Shown: piece by piece, positions 17,439 to 25,511 of the stretch
Layout of the letters: every line of letters starts with the position of its first letter
How positions within the stretch are numbered: position 1 is the first letter of the stretch
DNA from: JABDIY01 sp963751955
Lineage (GTDB): Bacteria; Actinomycetota; Acidimicrobiia; Acidimicrobiales; SZUA-35
Reading direction: 5' to 3'
Length of the DNA: 64,000 nt
NCBI GenBank assembly: GCA_963751955.1
Contig: CAVVWM010000003.1
Span: forward strand, 124,001 to 188,000
Made by a program: the position numbers and the translations under genes
The notes under the pieces: model-generated
Databases searched by the model: none
The model's input: only the letters and a program-made list of their open reading frames with translations
Told to the model about the DNA's origin: nothing

Positions 17439-19139
17439 TTACTGGTAGGTGACGATCACTGGGAGCGGCTCCACTGCGTTCACTTGCCCGGGGGTTGCTG
17501 TCGGAAAGTCTTCGTCGATGAAGTTCTTCCAGGCCCACCACAACTCTTGATCGGGCGACGAAGTGGCGTTGAGCATCGCGTTCCATGTGCCGTATTTCGA
17601 CCCCAGAGAACCCTGGCCGTCAACGTGAACAACGACCGCAATCTCCGGTGGCGTCTTCACCTGCTCTCGCTCGGGAAGCATCCGTTCCTGAAATTGATGA
17701 AGAATCAGCACCTTTTGTGGAAGTGTCTCCTCGCGCACAAGGGAGGCGAGATAGTCGACGACTGCGTTGATCTCCTCAGCGCTTACCGATCCAATTTGGC
17801 GCAGGTGCCTCTGGTCAGGCTTGAGTCGCCACTCGGGGTCTAACGCGAGGCCGACGTTGGGCATCCGAAGGAAGTCTTCATAGAGCTTGGCTTGGGTGAG
17901 AAAGTCAGTTCGACCTGGTTGGAGATCCAGAATCACGGATACGTCGTTCGCCGTTGCCACATCGACCCAGGGACGGATTGTTTCGAGGTCCATTTCATTG
18001 CTGTAGTTTCCATCGTCTCCTGCCCGATTCGACGCGACGGTTGCGATGATCTCGAAGCCCGGGATAACGGGCGGAAGACCCTCTGCGTCATAGAGTGCAG
18101 CTCGTTCGGTGACCCGTTCGACGGCGCGTTCGGGGTTGGTTTCTCCGAGGATGCCGAGTCGGAACGTGAGCGGATTCCCGTAATAGGCCACAATACGTCG
18201 ATCGGGGAAGACGGTTGTGCCCCCGCCGAACAACTCAGTGTCGGAGGCAGCGAGTGCGAGCTGCCATTTCTCGGTCGCAGTGCCCGGATCTCCACCGCTG
18301 AAGACCTTGGTTCGGCCCGCCAAGACAGCACGCAAACCATCGACGTCGTTCAGATCCCCAACCACAACCTCACCACCGCCGGCGGAGATCGCAGGAAGTG
18401 CGAGGTAGGCGTCCACGAGTTCTTCGGGGCGGTACACCAACACAGGACCGTCCTGGTGAGCGGCAGGCGTCGACGGCGGCGGATCGAACTCGGGACGTGC
18501 GGGGATGGTGGTTGCGGTGATAGCCGTAGTGGTCGTTGAACCCTCGGCCACATCAGAGCTCGTCGTTGAGCTGTCAACCAGGGTGCTGATCGGTTCTGCG
18601 TCGGAGTCTTCAGTAGCGGGTTGGGTTGTTGGAGGGGATGTTGTTGGAGGAGATGTTGTTGGAGGAGATGTTGTTGTCGTGGGCAGCGGCTCGGACCTAA
18701 CCGACTCCCCGAGAGCGGCGCTGAGTGCTGGCTCGACTCCCACGGCGATGACTTCGGTGACCTCGAGGCGCTCGAGTTCGGTGGCGACCGCGGCCACATC
18801 GGCGGCCGAGCCCAGTTGCAGGAGCGGTATGCCCTGTTCGATCGCAGTCTCGGCCCCAAAGCGAACCGTGGCAAGATCCTCACCTTGCACGACAACCGCT
18901 GCCGGCATACAGAAGTACACCTCTCGGGACAGCGCCAATAGTCCGAGCGGGGTTGGGTCCGGAGCTTGTTCGAGGGTGAGCGGGGTGATCTCAGGCTCAC
19001 AGGGCTGGGTCGTGGTGGTTCCTTGCACTGCAACAGGATCAGAAATGGCGGTCGAGATGGACGACGAGCCTTCGGCTCCGCCCGTGCACCCACTAAGTAC
19101 CAGAACCAGGAACAACACAACCGGACCTGATGACCTCAT
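17439..19139 (-). CDS. putative lipoprotein with Thr/Pro-rich linker, actinobacterial conserved hypothetical
   Basis: A 566-residue exported protein. The N terminus is a lipoprotein signal: MRSS, hydrophobic VVLFLVLVL, then lipobox LSGC. Residues about 55-145 form a first alpha/beta region. A long Thr/Ser/Pro linker (about 150-225, including three SPPTT repeats) follows. The C-terminal 330 residues look like a TIM-barrel-like domain: VIPGFEIIATVASN, PWVDVATANDVSVILDLQPGR and LALDPEWRLKPDQ. The last pattern suggests a sugar-binding or hydrolase-like fold, but I assign no enzyme. ATG 19139 is chosen. The gene converges on fbiC with six bases between stops. Confidence 0.68.
   Translation of the reverse strand: MRSSGPVVLFLVLVLSGCTGGAEGSSSISTAISDPVAVQGTTTTQPCEPEITPLTLEQAPDPTPLGLLALSREVYFCMPAAVVVQGEDLATVRFGAETAIEQGIPLLQLGSAADVAAVATELERLEVTEVIAVGVEPALSAALGESVRSEPLPTTTTSPPTTSPPTTSPPTTQPATEDSDAEPISTLVDSSTTSSDVAEGSTTTTAITATTIPARPEFDPPPSTPAAHQDGPVLVYRPEELVDAYLALPAISAGGGEVVVGDLNDVDGLRAVLAGRTKVFSGGDPGTATEKWQLALAASDTELFGGGTTVFPDRRIVAYYGNPLTFRLGILGETNPERAVERVTERAALYDAEGLPPVIPGFEIIATVASNRAGDDGNYSNEMDLETIRPWVDVATANDVSVILDLQPGRTDFLTQAKLYEDFLRMPNVGLALDPEWRLKPDQRHLRQIGSVSAEEINAVVDYLASLVREETLPQKVLILHQFQERMLPEREQVKTPPEIAVVVHVDGQGSLGSKYGTWNAMLNATSSPDQELWWAWKNFIDEDFPTATPGQVNAVEPLPVIVTYQ
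18631..18675 (-). repeat. three 15-bp tandem repeats inside the lipoprotein gene
   Basis: On the plus strand the unit GGAGGAGATGTTGTT occurs three times in a row (the first copy has one change, GGAGGGGATGTTGTT). On the coding strand it specifies the Thr-Ser-Pro-Pro-Thr repeats of the linker. In-frame slippage here would change linker length without breaking the gene. Confidence 0.85.
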
Positions 19140-19188
19140 CCCCAAAGCCTGCTACACCGGATCGAACTGTTGGCGGATCCACCAGGGT

Positions 19189-20307
19189 TCACATGGGCTC
19201 AGTGAGGTCGTCAGGGTCGGGACCTACGTCGTGGATCAGACCGCGACGGGCCGGTGCGTCCTCGGTGGTGGCGAGATCGTTGATCATGCGGATCAATGCG
19301 TGCAGACGGGCGAAGCTGCGATTGTTGAACCGGACCAAGAGTCGAGGAAGCGTGACGTGATCATCGTCACGGATTTCCGCCGGCGTCGGTCCGCCTCGGC
19401 GCAGCTGGTCGGAGACAAAGATGTCGCTGAATTCGGCATTCAGGATCGCCATTGATTCGTCTGAGATTTCGGCATTCATCCGAATGACCAGCTTCTTTCC
19501 CACATAACGGATCGAGTGATATGTGGTGTAGAAGTGGCATACGTAGCTCGCCGCCTCAGCCGGGTCATGGGTATGGAAATACAGACCGGTATCCGCTGGG
19601 CCGATGTTACCGCTTGCTCCTAGTTCGCTCTCCACGAAGTGCTTGAAGCCATTCCAGTACGTCGATTCCACCGAATCGAGCAGCACGATTGGCGCTGGGT
19701 ACGACTTACCGGTCTGGACCAGCGTCAGAAGTTCAAAGGTTTCATCGAGAGTCCCGAAGCCTCCCGGCATCAGCACGAATGCATCGCTCTCCTTCATGAA
19801 GTACAGCTTGCGAGTGAAGAAGTATTTGAAGGTCGCGAGCTTGGGATCCTTGGCGATGATGTCTGCAGCGTCGGCTTCGAAGGGCAACACGATGTTGACC
19901 CCATAGCTGTTCTCGACGCCGGCTCCCTCGATTGCAGCTGTCATGACCCCGGGCCCGGCTCCCGAGATGATCATCCAATCGCGTTGCGCAATAGCGCGGC
20001 AGAACTCGGCCGCAAGTCGGTAGTCATCAGAATCAGGCGTTGTGCGAGCTGACCCGAACACCGTGCACTTGGCCCGCTCAGGATCCTGCCCGAACACCTT
20101 CGACCCGTTCAACATCTCAGCCAGCGCCTGCGATGCAATCTTCAGCTCGAGCCGAGAGAGTCTGGCGGCGTCCATGTCGAGAGCTGTAGTTATCAGCCGA
20201 CGTATCATGTCATCGTTCTGATCTTCACCGATTTGGGCGATCACTTCGGTAACCAGCCGGTCGATCGAAGCCTCACCGTACAAGTTGCGGGGTTTGGGAG
20301 CGGTCAC
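19189..20307 (-). CDS. LOG family protein (lysine decarboxylase-like fold)
   Basis: A 372-residue Rossmann-like protein of the TIGR00730/LOG family. The signature PGGFGTLDE is near residues 180-188, preceded by GSARTTPDSDDYRLAAEF and ISGAGPGVMTAAIEGAG. LOG enzymes with this motif are cytokinin-activating phosphoribohydrolases. The longer bacterial relatives such as this one resemble nucleotide 5'-monophosphate nucleosidases, so the substrate is uncertain. It has about 120 extra C-terminal residues compared with short LOG proteins. GTG 20307 lies seven bases after TAACGT on the minus strand. It is divergent from the Cys-rich gene at 20360. Confidence 0.82.
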   Translation of the reverse strand: MTAPKPRNLYGEASIDRLVTEVIAQIGEDQNDDMIRRLITTALDMDAARLSRLELKIASQALAEMLNGSKVFGQDPERAKCTVFGSARTTPDSDDYRLAAEFCRAIAQRDWMIISGAGPGVMTAAIEGAGVENSYGVNIVLPFEADAADIIAKDPKLATFKYFFTRKLYFMKESDAFVLMPGGFGTLDETFELLTLVQTGKSYPAPIVLLDSVESTYWNGFKHFVESELGASGNIGPADTGLYFHTHDPAEAASYVCHFYTTYHSIRYVGKKLVIRMNAEISDESMAILNAEFSDIFVSDQLRRGGPTPAEIRDDDHVTLPRLLVRFNNRSFARLHALIRMINDLATTEDAPARRGLIHDVGPDPDDLTEPM

Positions 20308-20359
20308 GAATGGAACGTTACCCGCGCTGCGACGGGTCGGTCGGCTGTACTCTTCCTCG

Positions 20360-21178
20360 GTGACTTCTGTTCACGACGCAGTTCGCTATTCGCACCCTGA
20401 CATCACGCCGCCTGGGCAGGTCCCCGATCCTGACAACCACCGATGGATCGCGATCAGCGATGACGAGGGTGACGTTTGGATGTTCGACGTCACTCACCTA
20501 CTGAGCCGCTACCACTGCATCTACGGCCAAGGCTGTCCCGGTATCGACGTCGAGCCGGATCACACTGAGACCCTGGGGTGTTGTGTTCACGGAGCGTATT
20601 TTGTCGACCAAGACGACATGAAGGACACGTTCAAGCACGTCAAACGTCTGAGCGCTATGGATTGGCAGTTCAAGTCCGTCGCAATGGCCAACATGCGCGG
20701 GAAGGGCAAGAAGCCCTCAGAGCACGGCGCGTTTGTCAAGCTCGAGTCGGGTGAATGGACCACGCGAGTTCACCAAGACGCGTGCATCTTTCTCAACCGC
20801 CACGACCATCCGGGCGGAGCTGGTTGCGCCCTCCACTCAGCGGCACTTCGCGCCGGTGAACGTCCCATGGACTGGAAACCTGACGTCTGCTGGCAGGTGC
20901 CGATCCGAATGGATGTCCATACCGACGACAACGAACGGGACACTGTGTTCATCCGTAGCTGGGAGCGACATGATTGGGGAGGGGGCGGCGCCGATTTCCA
21001 TTGGTGGTGTCAAGAGGAGCCCGAGGCGTACACCGCGGACAAACCCGTTTACGTCACGTCTAAGGACGAACTGATTGGTTTCGTCGGTCAAGACATCTAC
21101 GACGCTCTCGCCGAGAAGCTCGACGAGATTCGCAATCAGACTGTTACTCCGGTCACGATCGGCGTGGCCCCAAGATGA
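20360..21178 (+). CDS. Cys-rich conserved hypothetical protein (YkgJ/DUF3109-like metal-binding pattern)
   Basis: A 272-residue soluble protein with Cys clusters typical of metal chelation: YHCIYGQGCPGID, LGCCVHGAYF, DACIFLN, GAGCALHSAAL, DVCWQVP and WWCQEE. The spacing recalls DUF3109/YkgJ zinc- or iron-chelating proteins, but a domain search is needed. A cytosolic location is expected because no signal peptide is seen. GTG 20360 follows TACTCT by six bases. It overlaps the next small gene by four bases (ATGA) and probably heads a plus-strand operon that includes the McrB-like ATPase. Confidence 0.68.
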   Translation: MTSVHDAVRYSHPDITPPGQVPDPDNHRWIAISDDEGDVWMFDVTHLLSRYHCIYGQGCPGIDVEPDHTETLGCCVHGAYFVDQDDMKDTFKHVKRLSAMDWQFKSVAMANMRGKGKKPSEHGAFVKLESGEWTTRVHQDACIFLNRHDHPGGAGCALHSAALRAGERPMDWKPDVCWQVPIRMDVHTDDNERDTVFIRSWERHDWGGGGADFHWWCQEEPEAYTADKPVYVTSKDELIGFVGQDIYDALAEKLDEIRNQTVTPVTIGVAPR

Positions 21179-21393
21179 GTGTGAGTGAGGACTGGCAGCA
21201 GCCGTACCGGGACAGGTCGAGCGAGTTGGGAGCCGAACTCAGCGGCGTTGTCCACACACTGAATGAAATGATCGTCGATAATCTTCGAGCTGCAATTGAC
21301 AACGACGTAGTTGGCCGACCTCCGCTGGACAAGGATCTCCAGGCCGCTAGGCGATCGATCGAGAAGGCCATTCGACTGCTCAGCGGCTCCTAG
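21175..21393 (+). CDS. small helical hypothetical protein, 72 residues
   Basis: Starts within the stop of the Cys-rich gene (ATGA overlap), which supports translation by coupling. The sequence is predicted almost wholly helical (ELGAELSGVVHTLNEMIVDNLRAAIDN, in which charged and hydrophobic residues alternate) and ends RRSIEKAIRLLSGS. No family recognised. Its position between the Cys-rich protein and the McrB-like ATPase suggests a subunit or adaptor role, which is inference. Confidence 0.6.
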   Translation: MSVSEDWQQPYRDRSSELGAELSGVVHTLNEMIVDNLRAAIDNDVVGRPPLDKDLQAARRSIEKAIRLLSGS

Positions 21394-21461
21394 CCCTGCC
21401 CGACATCGAGGGCAATCGGCGCTAAACCGTCGAGGCGATTGCGCCGAAGTCCTAAGCACCT

Positions 21462-22394
21462 ATGGATTTCTCCGCCGCCAATATCAAGGCTGCCTGCACG
21501 GCCACCGGTCTGATCCCGCCCGAACACGTTGTGGAACAACTGGTCTCGGCGCTCGACGCCGAGAAGCACGTCATTCTCACCGGGCCTCCCGGAACCGGAA
21601 AGACGACGCTGGCCTACCTGACGGCTGAAGTCGCCCAGAAGGCCATGATGGGAACCGGCTATCTGCCAACGACCGCGTCATCGGAGTGGACCACGTACGA
21701 AACGGTTGGCGGATTTCAGCCCACCTCCGAGGGCCTGATATTCAAACCGGGGCTCTTCGTCGAGGCCATCATGCAGGGGGCATGGTTGATCATCGACGAG
21801 CTGAACAGAGCCAACTTCGATAGAGCGTTCGGTCCGTTCTTCACTGTGTTGTCCGGGTCTCCGGTGGTACTGCCCTATAAGCGGGTGGGCCAGAGTAAAC
21901 CACTCTCTATTGTTCCCCAGGGAACCCAGGTCCCGGCGGGCTCGGATCCACTTCGAGTCCCCGCATCATGGCGCATCATCGCCACCATGAACATCCTCGA
22001 CAAGAACCTCCTGTTCGAAATGTCATACGCACTCATGCGGCGTTTCACTTTCATCGAGGTTGGCTGCCCTCCCACCGAGGTCTACGAAGAGCTTCTGAAA
22101 GGGCCTGCCAAGATCGTTACTGCTTTCCTCGGTTTTCGGGACGTGAAGGACCTAGGACCTGCCATCTACATCGACGCAGGAAAGTACATCACCCGCAGAG
22201 CCAAGGACGGCATCACAAAGAGCCGAGCACTCTATGAGGTCCTGTACGCCTACTTCCTCCCCCAATTCGAAGGAATGTCAGATGAAGACGCGACCGCCAT
22301 CTTTCGGCTGGTTGAACAACTTCTCGATCCTCCCGAACTCGCCGAAGCGCATAGATCGATCTCTGAGGTTCTCGGCGTCGAACTAGTGGTATGA
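21462..22394 (+). CDS. McrB-like AAA+ ATPase
   Basis: A 310-residue stand-alone AAA+ motor. Walker A is GPPGTGKTT at about residues 39-47. Walker B with the McrB/dynein-related signature is WLIIDELNRANFDRAFGP at about 107-124. Sensor 1 is IIATMNILDKN, followed by the arginine region SYALMRRFTFIEV. McrB proteins hydrolyse GTP and drive the McrC nuclease in modification-dependent restriction. No N-terminal DNA-binding domain is present here. It overlaps the next gene by four bases, and that gene looks like a DUF2357/McrC-type partner. A MoxR-like chaperone is the main alternative, but the DELNRAN motif fits McrB better. Confidence 0.75.
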   Translation: MDFSAANIKAACTATGLIPPEHVVEQLVSALDAEKHVILTGPPGTGKTTLAYLTAEVAQKAMMGTGYLPTTASSEWTTYETVGGFQPTSEGLIFKPGLFVEAIMQGAWLIIDELNRANFDRAFGPFFTVLSGSPVVLPYKRVGQSKPLSIVPQGTQVPAGSDPLRVPASWRIIATMNILDKNLLFEMSYALMRRFTFIEVGCPPTEVYEELLKGPAKIVTAFLGFRDVKDLGPAIYIDAGKYITRRAKDGITKSRALYEVLYAYFLPQFEGMSDEDATAIFRLVEQLLDPPELAEAHRSISEVLGVELVV

Positions 22395-23410
22395 ACGCCA
22401 GCCTCGCTTCGACTCCGGTGAGCACCTACACCGGTGCGGTCACCGGTACGGTTTCACCGAGCGAAGCGATCTGGGAGCTTATCGACTACCCCTTCCGGCC
22501 CATTGAAGCTGTCCGGGCGATGTTCGGTCTCAGTCCCGGGGCAGCCCGCTATGTCATCGCTCGTGATTTGCTCAACAGCGACGAGTGCCATCGTTTGCTG
22601 GAAGCAGGTCCGGAATTGATCCGGTACATGTCGAACAACTTGGGCTTTCGTGAGCTTCGTGTTGTGGGCGCTGTTCTCGGGCAAATTCAGTGGCACTCGA
22701 CGATCACAGCGAGGGCGGCCGAAGGATTCCCCGATGACTTGTTCATCTGCGATGTCCCGTACCGCAACTTCGACGTTGCGGAAAATCAACTGTTCAAGTT
22801 TGCTCTCAAGGGACTGACCGATGCGGGCCAGGATCTAACCACCTTCTCAGGTGGTTCGTTCCACGATGATCGAACTTCGCAGGCCCTGGACAGGGCCCGG
22901 CGTGCGAAGAACTATCTGGAGCTGCGCCCGTTCGACGGTGTGAAGCCTATGCATGACCCGGCGACCATTCGCCGCACCCGGCGCAGTCAGAACCAAAGGG
23001 TCTACGGGCCCGTTCTGGACTTCATCCCTCGTACGGTTCGACCGCTCAGTCAGTGGACGCTCACCCATCTCGGCGATCGTCGCACCTCTCAACAGCACAA
23101 GATGATTCTCGCCGTCCTTGCAACCCTGCGCCGCGAGGGAATCAAGGTCCGCCCCGTAGCAGCCGACCGTGGACTTCTCGTGGCTGGACCGATGGAATAT
23201 CGACATCCGGGCGCTCGAGGCCTCCCAGGCGCTCACGGAATTCGGATAGGGAACATCCTGCTGGACGTTCCCGACGTCCCAGGTGACCACAACGGTTCTG
23301 TACGTCGTCTGGGTCAACGAAGTGGATCGTTGTCGCCCCACATCGTCGATTCCGTAGAAGATGTTGCTGCACTAGCCGATCGCATCCTCGGAGCTGCGAC
23401 TAGCGAGTGA
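22391..23410 (+). CDS. DUF2357-like / McrC-like partner of the AAA+ ATPase, 3' part possibly frame-disturbed
   Basis: Overlaps the ATPase stop by four bases. The N-terminal 110 residues are a helical/beta region (AVRAMFGLSPGAARYVIARDLL; ELRVVGAVLGQIQW). The segment DVPYRNFDVAENQLFKFALKGL near residues 117-138 resembles the DUF2357 motif of McrC-type proteins (about PxRxFDTPEN followed by KxxL). No PD-(D/E)XK nuclease motif is visible. After about 23165 the reading looks odd: the annotated frame becomes Gly/Arg/Pro-rich, whereas another frame reads VDFSWLDRWNIDIRALEASQ with better codon use. The last 25 residues again look normal. The 3' end overlaps the convergent CLC gene by 11 bases. Confidence 0.6.
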   Translation: MNASLASTPVSTYTGAVTGTVSPSEAIWELIDYPFRPIEAVRAMFGLSPGAARYVIARDLLNSDECHRLLEAGPELIRYMSNNLGFRELRVVGAVLGQIQWHSTITARAAEGFPDDLFICDVPYRNFDVAENQLFKFALKGLTDAGQDLTTFSGGSFHDDRTSQALDRARRAKNYLELRPFDGVKPMHDPATIRRTRRSQNQRVYGPVLDFIPRTVRPLSQWTLTHLGDRRTSQQHKMILAVLATLRREGIKVRPVAADRGLLVAGPMEYRHPGARGLPGAHGIRIGNILLDVPDVPGDHNGSVRRLGQRSGSLSPHIVDSVEDVAALADRILGAATSE

Positions 23411-25082
23411 CTTCGATGATCTCTTCCAGTCGGACGATGTCTTCGGCGCTGACTACGCCGACGAACCTGCCGCCGTCGGCAATGATTGCCAGCGTGTCGT
23501 AGTTGCCTTTCTGCATCGCAACCATTGCGTCCCGCACGTACCAGTTGGGCGCTCCGACCGGAGCGTCGGAGTCCATGACGTCGGTCACCAGGGTCTCACT
23601 CCAGAGCTTGCGGTCCACTTCTGAACATGCCGCGACCGTGCAGAGGCCTAGATAGGTGTTTCCATCGAGGACGGGAACGGTCTTCACCTGTTGGCCGATC
23701 GCAAGGTTGTGGATGAATTCATAGACCGTGGTATCCGGTGGAACGCTGAGAGGGATCGGCTTGAGCACGTTGGCGACCGGACTGTTGGCCTTGCCTTCGA
23801 CAAGGCCAGTCCGTTCGATCACCTGACCGGTACTGACCGACGAGGGCCCGGCCACAAGCTGGGACACCGCTGCGGCAACCAGCGCAGGAACAACCGCCCC
23901 ACCACCGGTTGACTCGGCGACGAACATCACCGCTGCCAATGGTGTTCGGTAACCCGCTCCAAGGAACGCAGCGAGACCGAGTACCGGCCACAAGCTCTCG
24001 TTGGCGCCGCCAAGACCGGTCGATTCGAGCCCGGACCCAACTACCTGCCCGAACAGCACTCCCTGTATTGCCAGCGGAATGAAGAAGCCTCCGGTACCGC
24101 CCGCTCCGACGGTCACGAATGTCGCAACCGCCCGAAGCACGAAGACGAAGAGCACTACAGCGACGGCATGCTCCTCCTCGAGCAGCCAATCCACCACATC
24201 GAGACCCGGACCGAGGGTGAGTGGCCGATCGGCAACCTGGTCACTCAAGACAGCCAGTAGCGCCAGTATGGCTCCCCCTACCACAACAGCGTTCGCAACC
24301 GGATAGGACGCCGCGATCGACTTTGCCTGGCGAACGCACCAAGCGTAGGCCCGACCACCGAAGCCAGCGCCGAGGCCGACCAACACCGCTCCAACTAGTT
24401 GTGCGGGGCCGACGCCAGAGTCGAAGGCGAATGGCAGAACCGTCTCGGGCTCCAAAGCGATTGTGACAAAGGCCAGGTATGCCGATGCCGACGCCAGGAG
24501 AGATGGGAGAAGGGCACGATGTGCAAGATCGTCCCGATACGGAGCCTCAAGTGCAAAAACTACTCCGGTAGCTGGCGCTTGAAACAGACTGGCCACGCCC
24601 GCAGCCGCGCCGGCAACCAGAAGAACTCTGGCGTAGTCGGCGCCGAGCCAGGATCGCAACCACCGTGCGATACGAAGGCCTCCCATCGAACCCGCATAGA
24701 TCGCAGGACCTTCCAACCCGACAGCGCCGCCAAGACCGATGGTGGCCATGCCCGACATGAGGCGAGGAAACAGGTCGCGTCCGCGAAGGTACGGGGCTTG
24801 CTGGTGGTAGGCCCGGATGTATTCATCAGCGGTAGAGGGGGTGATTCCCCGACCCAACGTCCGAAGCGTCAACGTGGCAATTCCTAGGCCGAACATCGGA
24901 GCCAGAGCGGCTGCCCACAGCGGCAGGTCTTGCACGTTTTGGAGCAGGAGCTGAAGGACCACCCACTCCAGGACTGACACAGCTGAACCAACGATGAGAC
25001 CGAGAAACACCGAAGCGACGAGCAAGCGGCTTACGTTCTGCTCCGGTGCAAGCGAGCGTAGGAATGTGAGTACTCGCTGCAC
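23400..25082 (-). CDS. CLC chloride channel / H+-Cl- antiporter with CBS domain pair
   Basis: A 560-residue membrane protein with about ten hydrophobic helices over residues 18-410. CLC filter motifs are seen as GGAVGLEGPAIYAGS near residues 117-131 and GAGGTGGFFIPLAIQGVLFG near 325-344. Two CBS motifs follow at about 430-480 and 495-555 (VTDVMDSDAPV; GRFVGVVSAEDIVRLEE), a regulatory nucleotide-binding pair. The usual GSGIP motif is replaced by STADEYIRAY in the first third. This is common among bacterial CLC relatives of unproven ion choice, so channel or antiporter function is not settled. GTG 25082 is the likely start. Confidence 0.85.
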   Translation of the reverse strand: MQRVLTFLRSLAPEQNVSRLLVASVFLGLIVGSAVSVLEWVVLQLLLQNVQDLPLWAAALAPMFGLGIATLTLRTLGRGITPSTADEYIRAYHQQAPYLRGRDLFPRLMSGMATIGLGGAVGLEGPAIYAGSMGGLRIARWLRSWLGADYARVLLVAGAAAGVASLFQAPATGVVFALEAPYRDDLAHRALLPSLLASASAYLAFVTIALEPETVLPFAFDSGVGPAQLVGAVLVGLGAGFGGRAYAWCVRQAKSIAASYPVANAVVVGGAILALLAVLSDQVADRPLTLGPGLDVVDWLLEEEHAVAVVLFVFVLRAVATFVTVGAGGTGGFFIPLAIQGVLFGQVVGSGLESTGLGGANESLWPVLGLAAFLGAGYRTPLAAVMFVAESTGGGAVVPALVAAAVSQLVAGPSSVSTGQVIERTGLVEGKANSPVANVLKPIPLSVPPDTTVYEFIHNLAIGQQVKTVPVLDGNTYLGLCTVAACSEVDRKLWSETLVTDVMDSDAPVGAPNWYVRDAMVAMQKGNYDTLAIIADGGRFVGVVSAEDIVRLEEIIEVTR

Positions 25083-25267
25083 AGCGTTCCATAGTGCCGC
25101 CCACGCGTCAGCTTCTCGTGCCTATCCTGCTACAAAACCGTTGAGATTCTGGGCTCAGCACTCCATATGGGCCACCTAGCCCGTGCACCAACGGCGATTT
25201 GTGCCCAGACGCACCATGGAGCGCCGATTTCAGCCGACCCCGGTTCGTCACAGGCGCCGCCTTCCTC

Positions 25268-25273
25268 TACAAT
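25268..25273 (+). promoter_or_regulatory. -10 hexamer TACAAT upstream of the small acidic gene
   Basis: TACAAT on the plus strand in the 230-base gap between the CLC gene start and the small acidic protein gene. It would start a transcript near 25280 and leave a leader of about 35 bases. No clear -35 element is seen at the right distance. Confidence 0.35.
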
Positions 25274-25314
25274 GGAGGATCCAGTGCAAAGCACCATGCA
25301 CCAAGTTGTCAGGA

Positions 25315-25479
25315 GTGTCGCGTGAAAAAGGGCGCCACCGCAGGTACGAGGAAGCTCGTGCCCTCAAGCAAACAGTCCATAATGATGACATCGAGTCCTT
25401 GTTCGACAGGCTCGACGACGACCCGTTCGATCTGCCCGTCACCGACGAGGCTGCGCTTGTCGGTGAAGACGAGGACTAA
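25315..25479 (+). CDS. small acidic hypothetical protein, 54 residues
   Basis: A short frame with strong coding-like codon use. It starts at GTG 25315 (MSREKGRHRRYEEAR), has a basic first third, and ends in a very acidic tail (LFDRLDDDPFDLPVTDEA, then ALVGEDED). Upstream GTG/ATG choices in the same frame give an Arg-rich low-complexity extension and are less likely. The nearby AGGAGTG could serve as ribosome-binding site for a GTG at 25322 in another frame, but that frame looks non-coding. No family recognised. It converges on RNase D. Confidence 0.5.
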   Translation: MSREKGRHRRYEEARALKQTVHNDDIESLFDRLDDDPFDLPVTDEAALVGEDED

Positions 25480-25511
25480 TAGCCTCTACAGTGCCACCGC
25501 AATCGGTGGCT

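Noticed and set aside
22847..23341. Minus-strand frame of 164 codons under the DUF2357-like gene
   Set aside because: No family signal, no promoter, and it lies wholly antisense to a gene that overlaps its operon partner.
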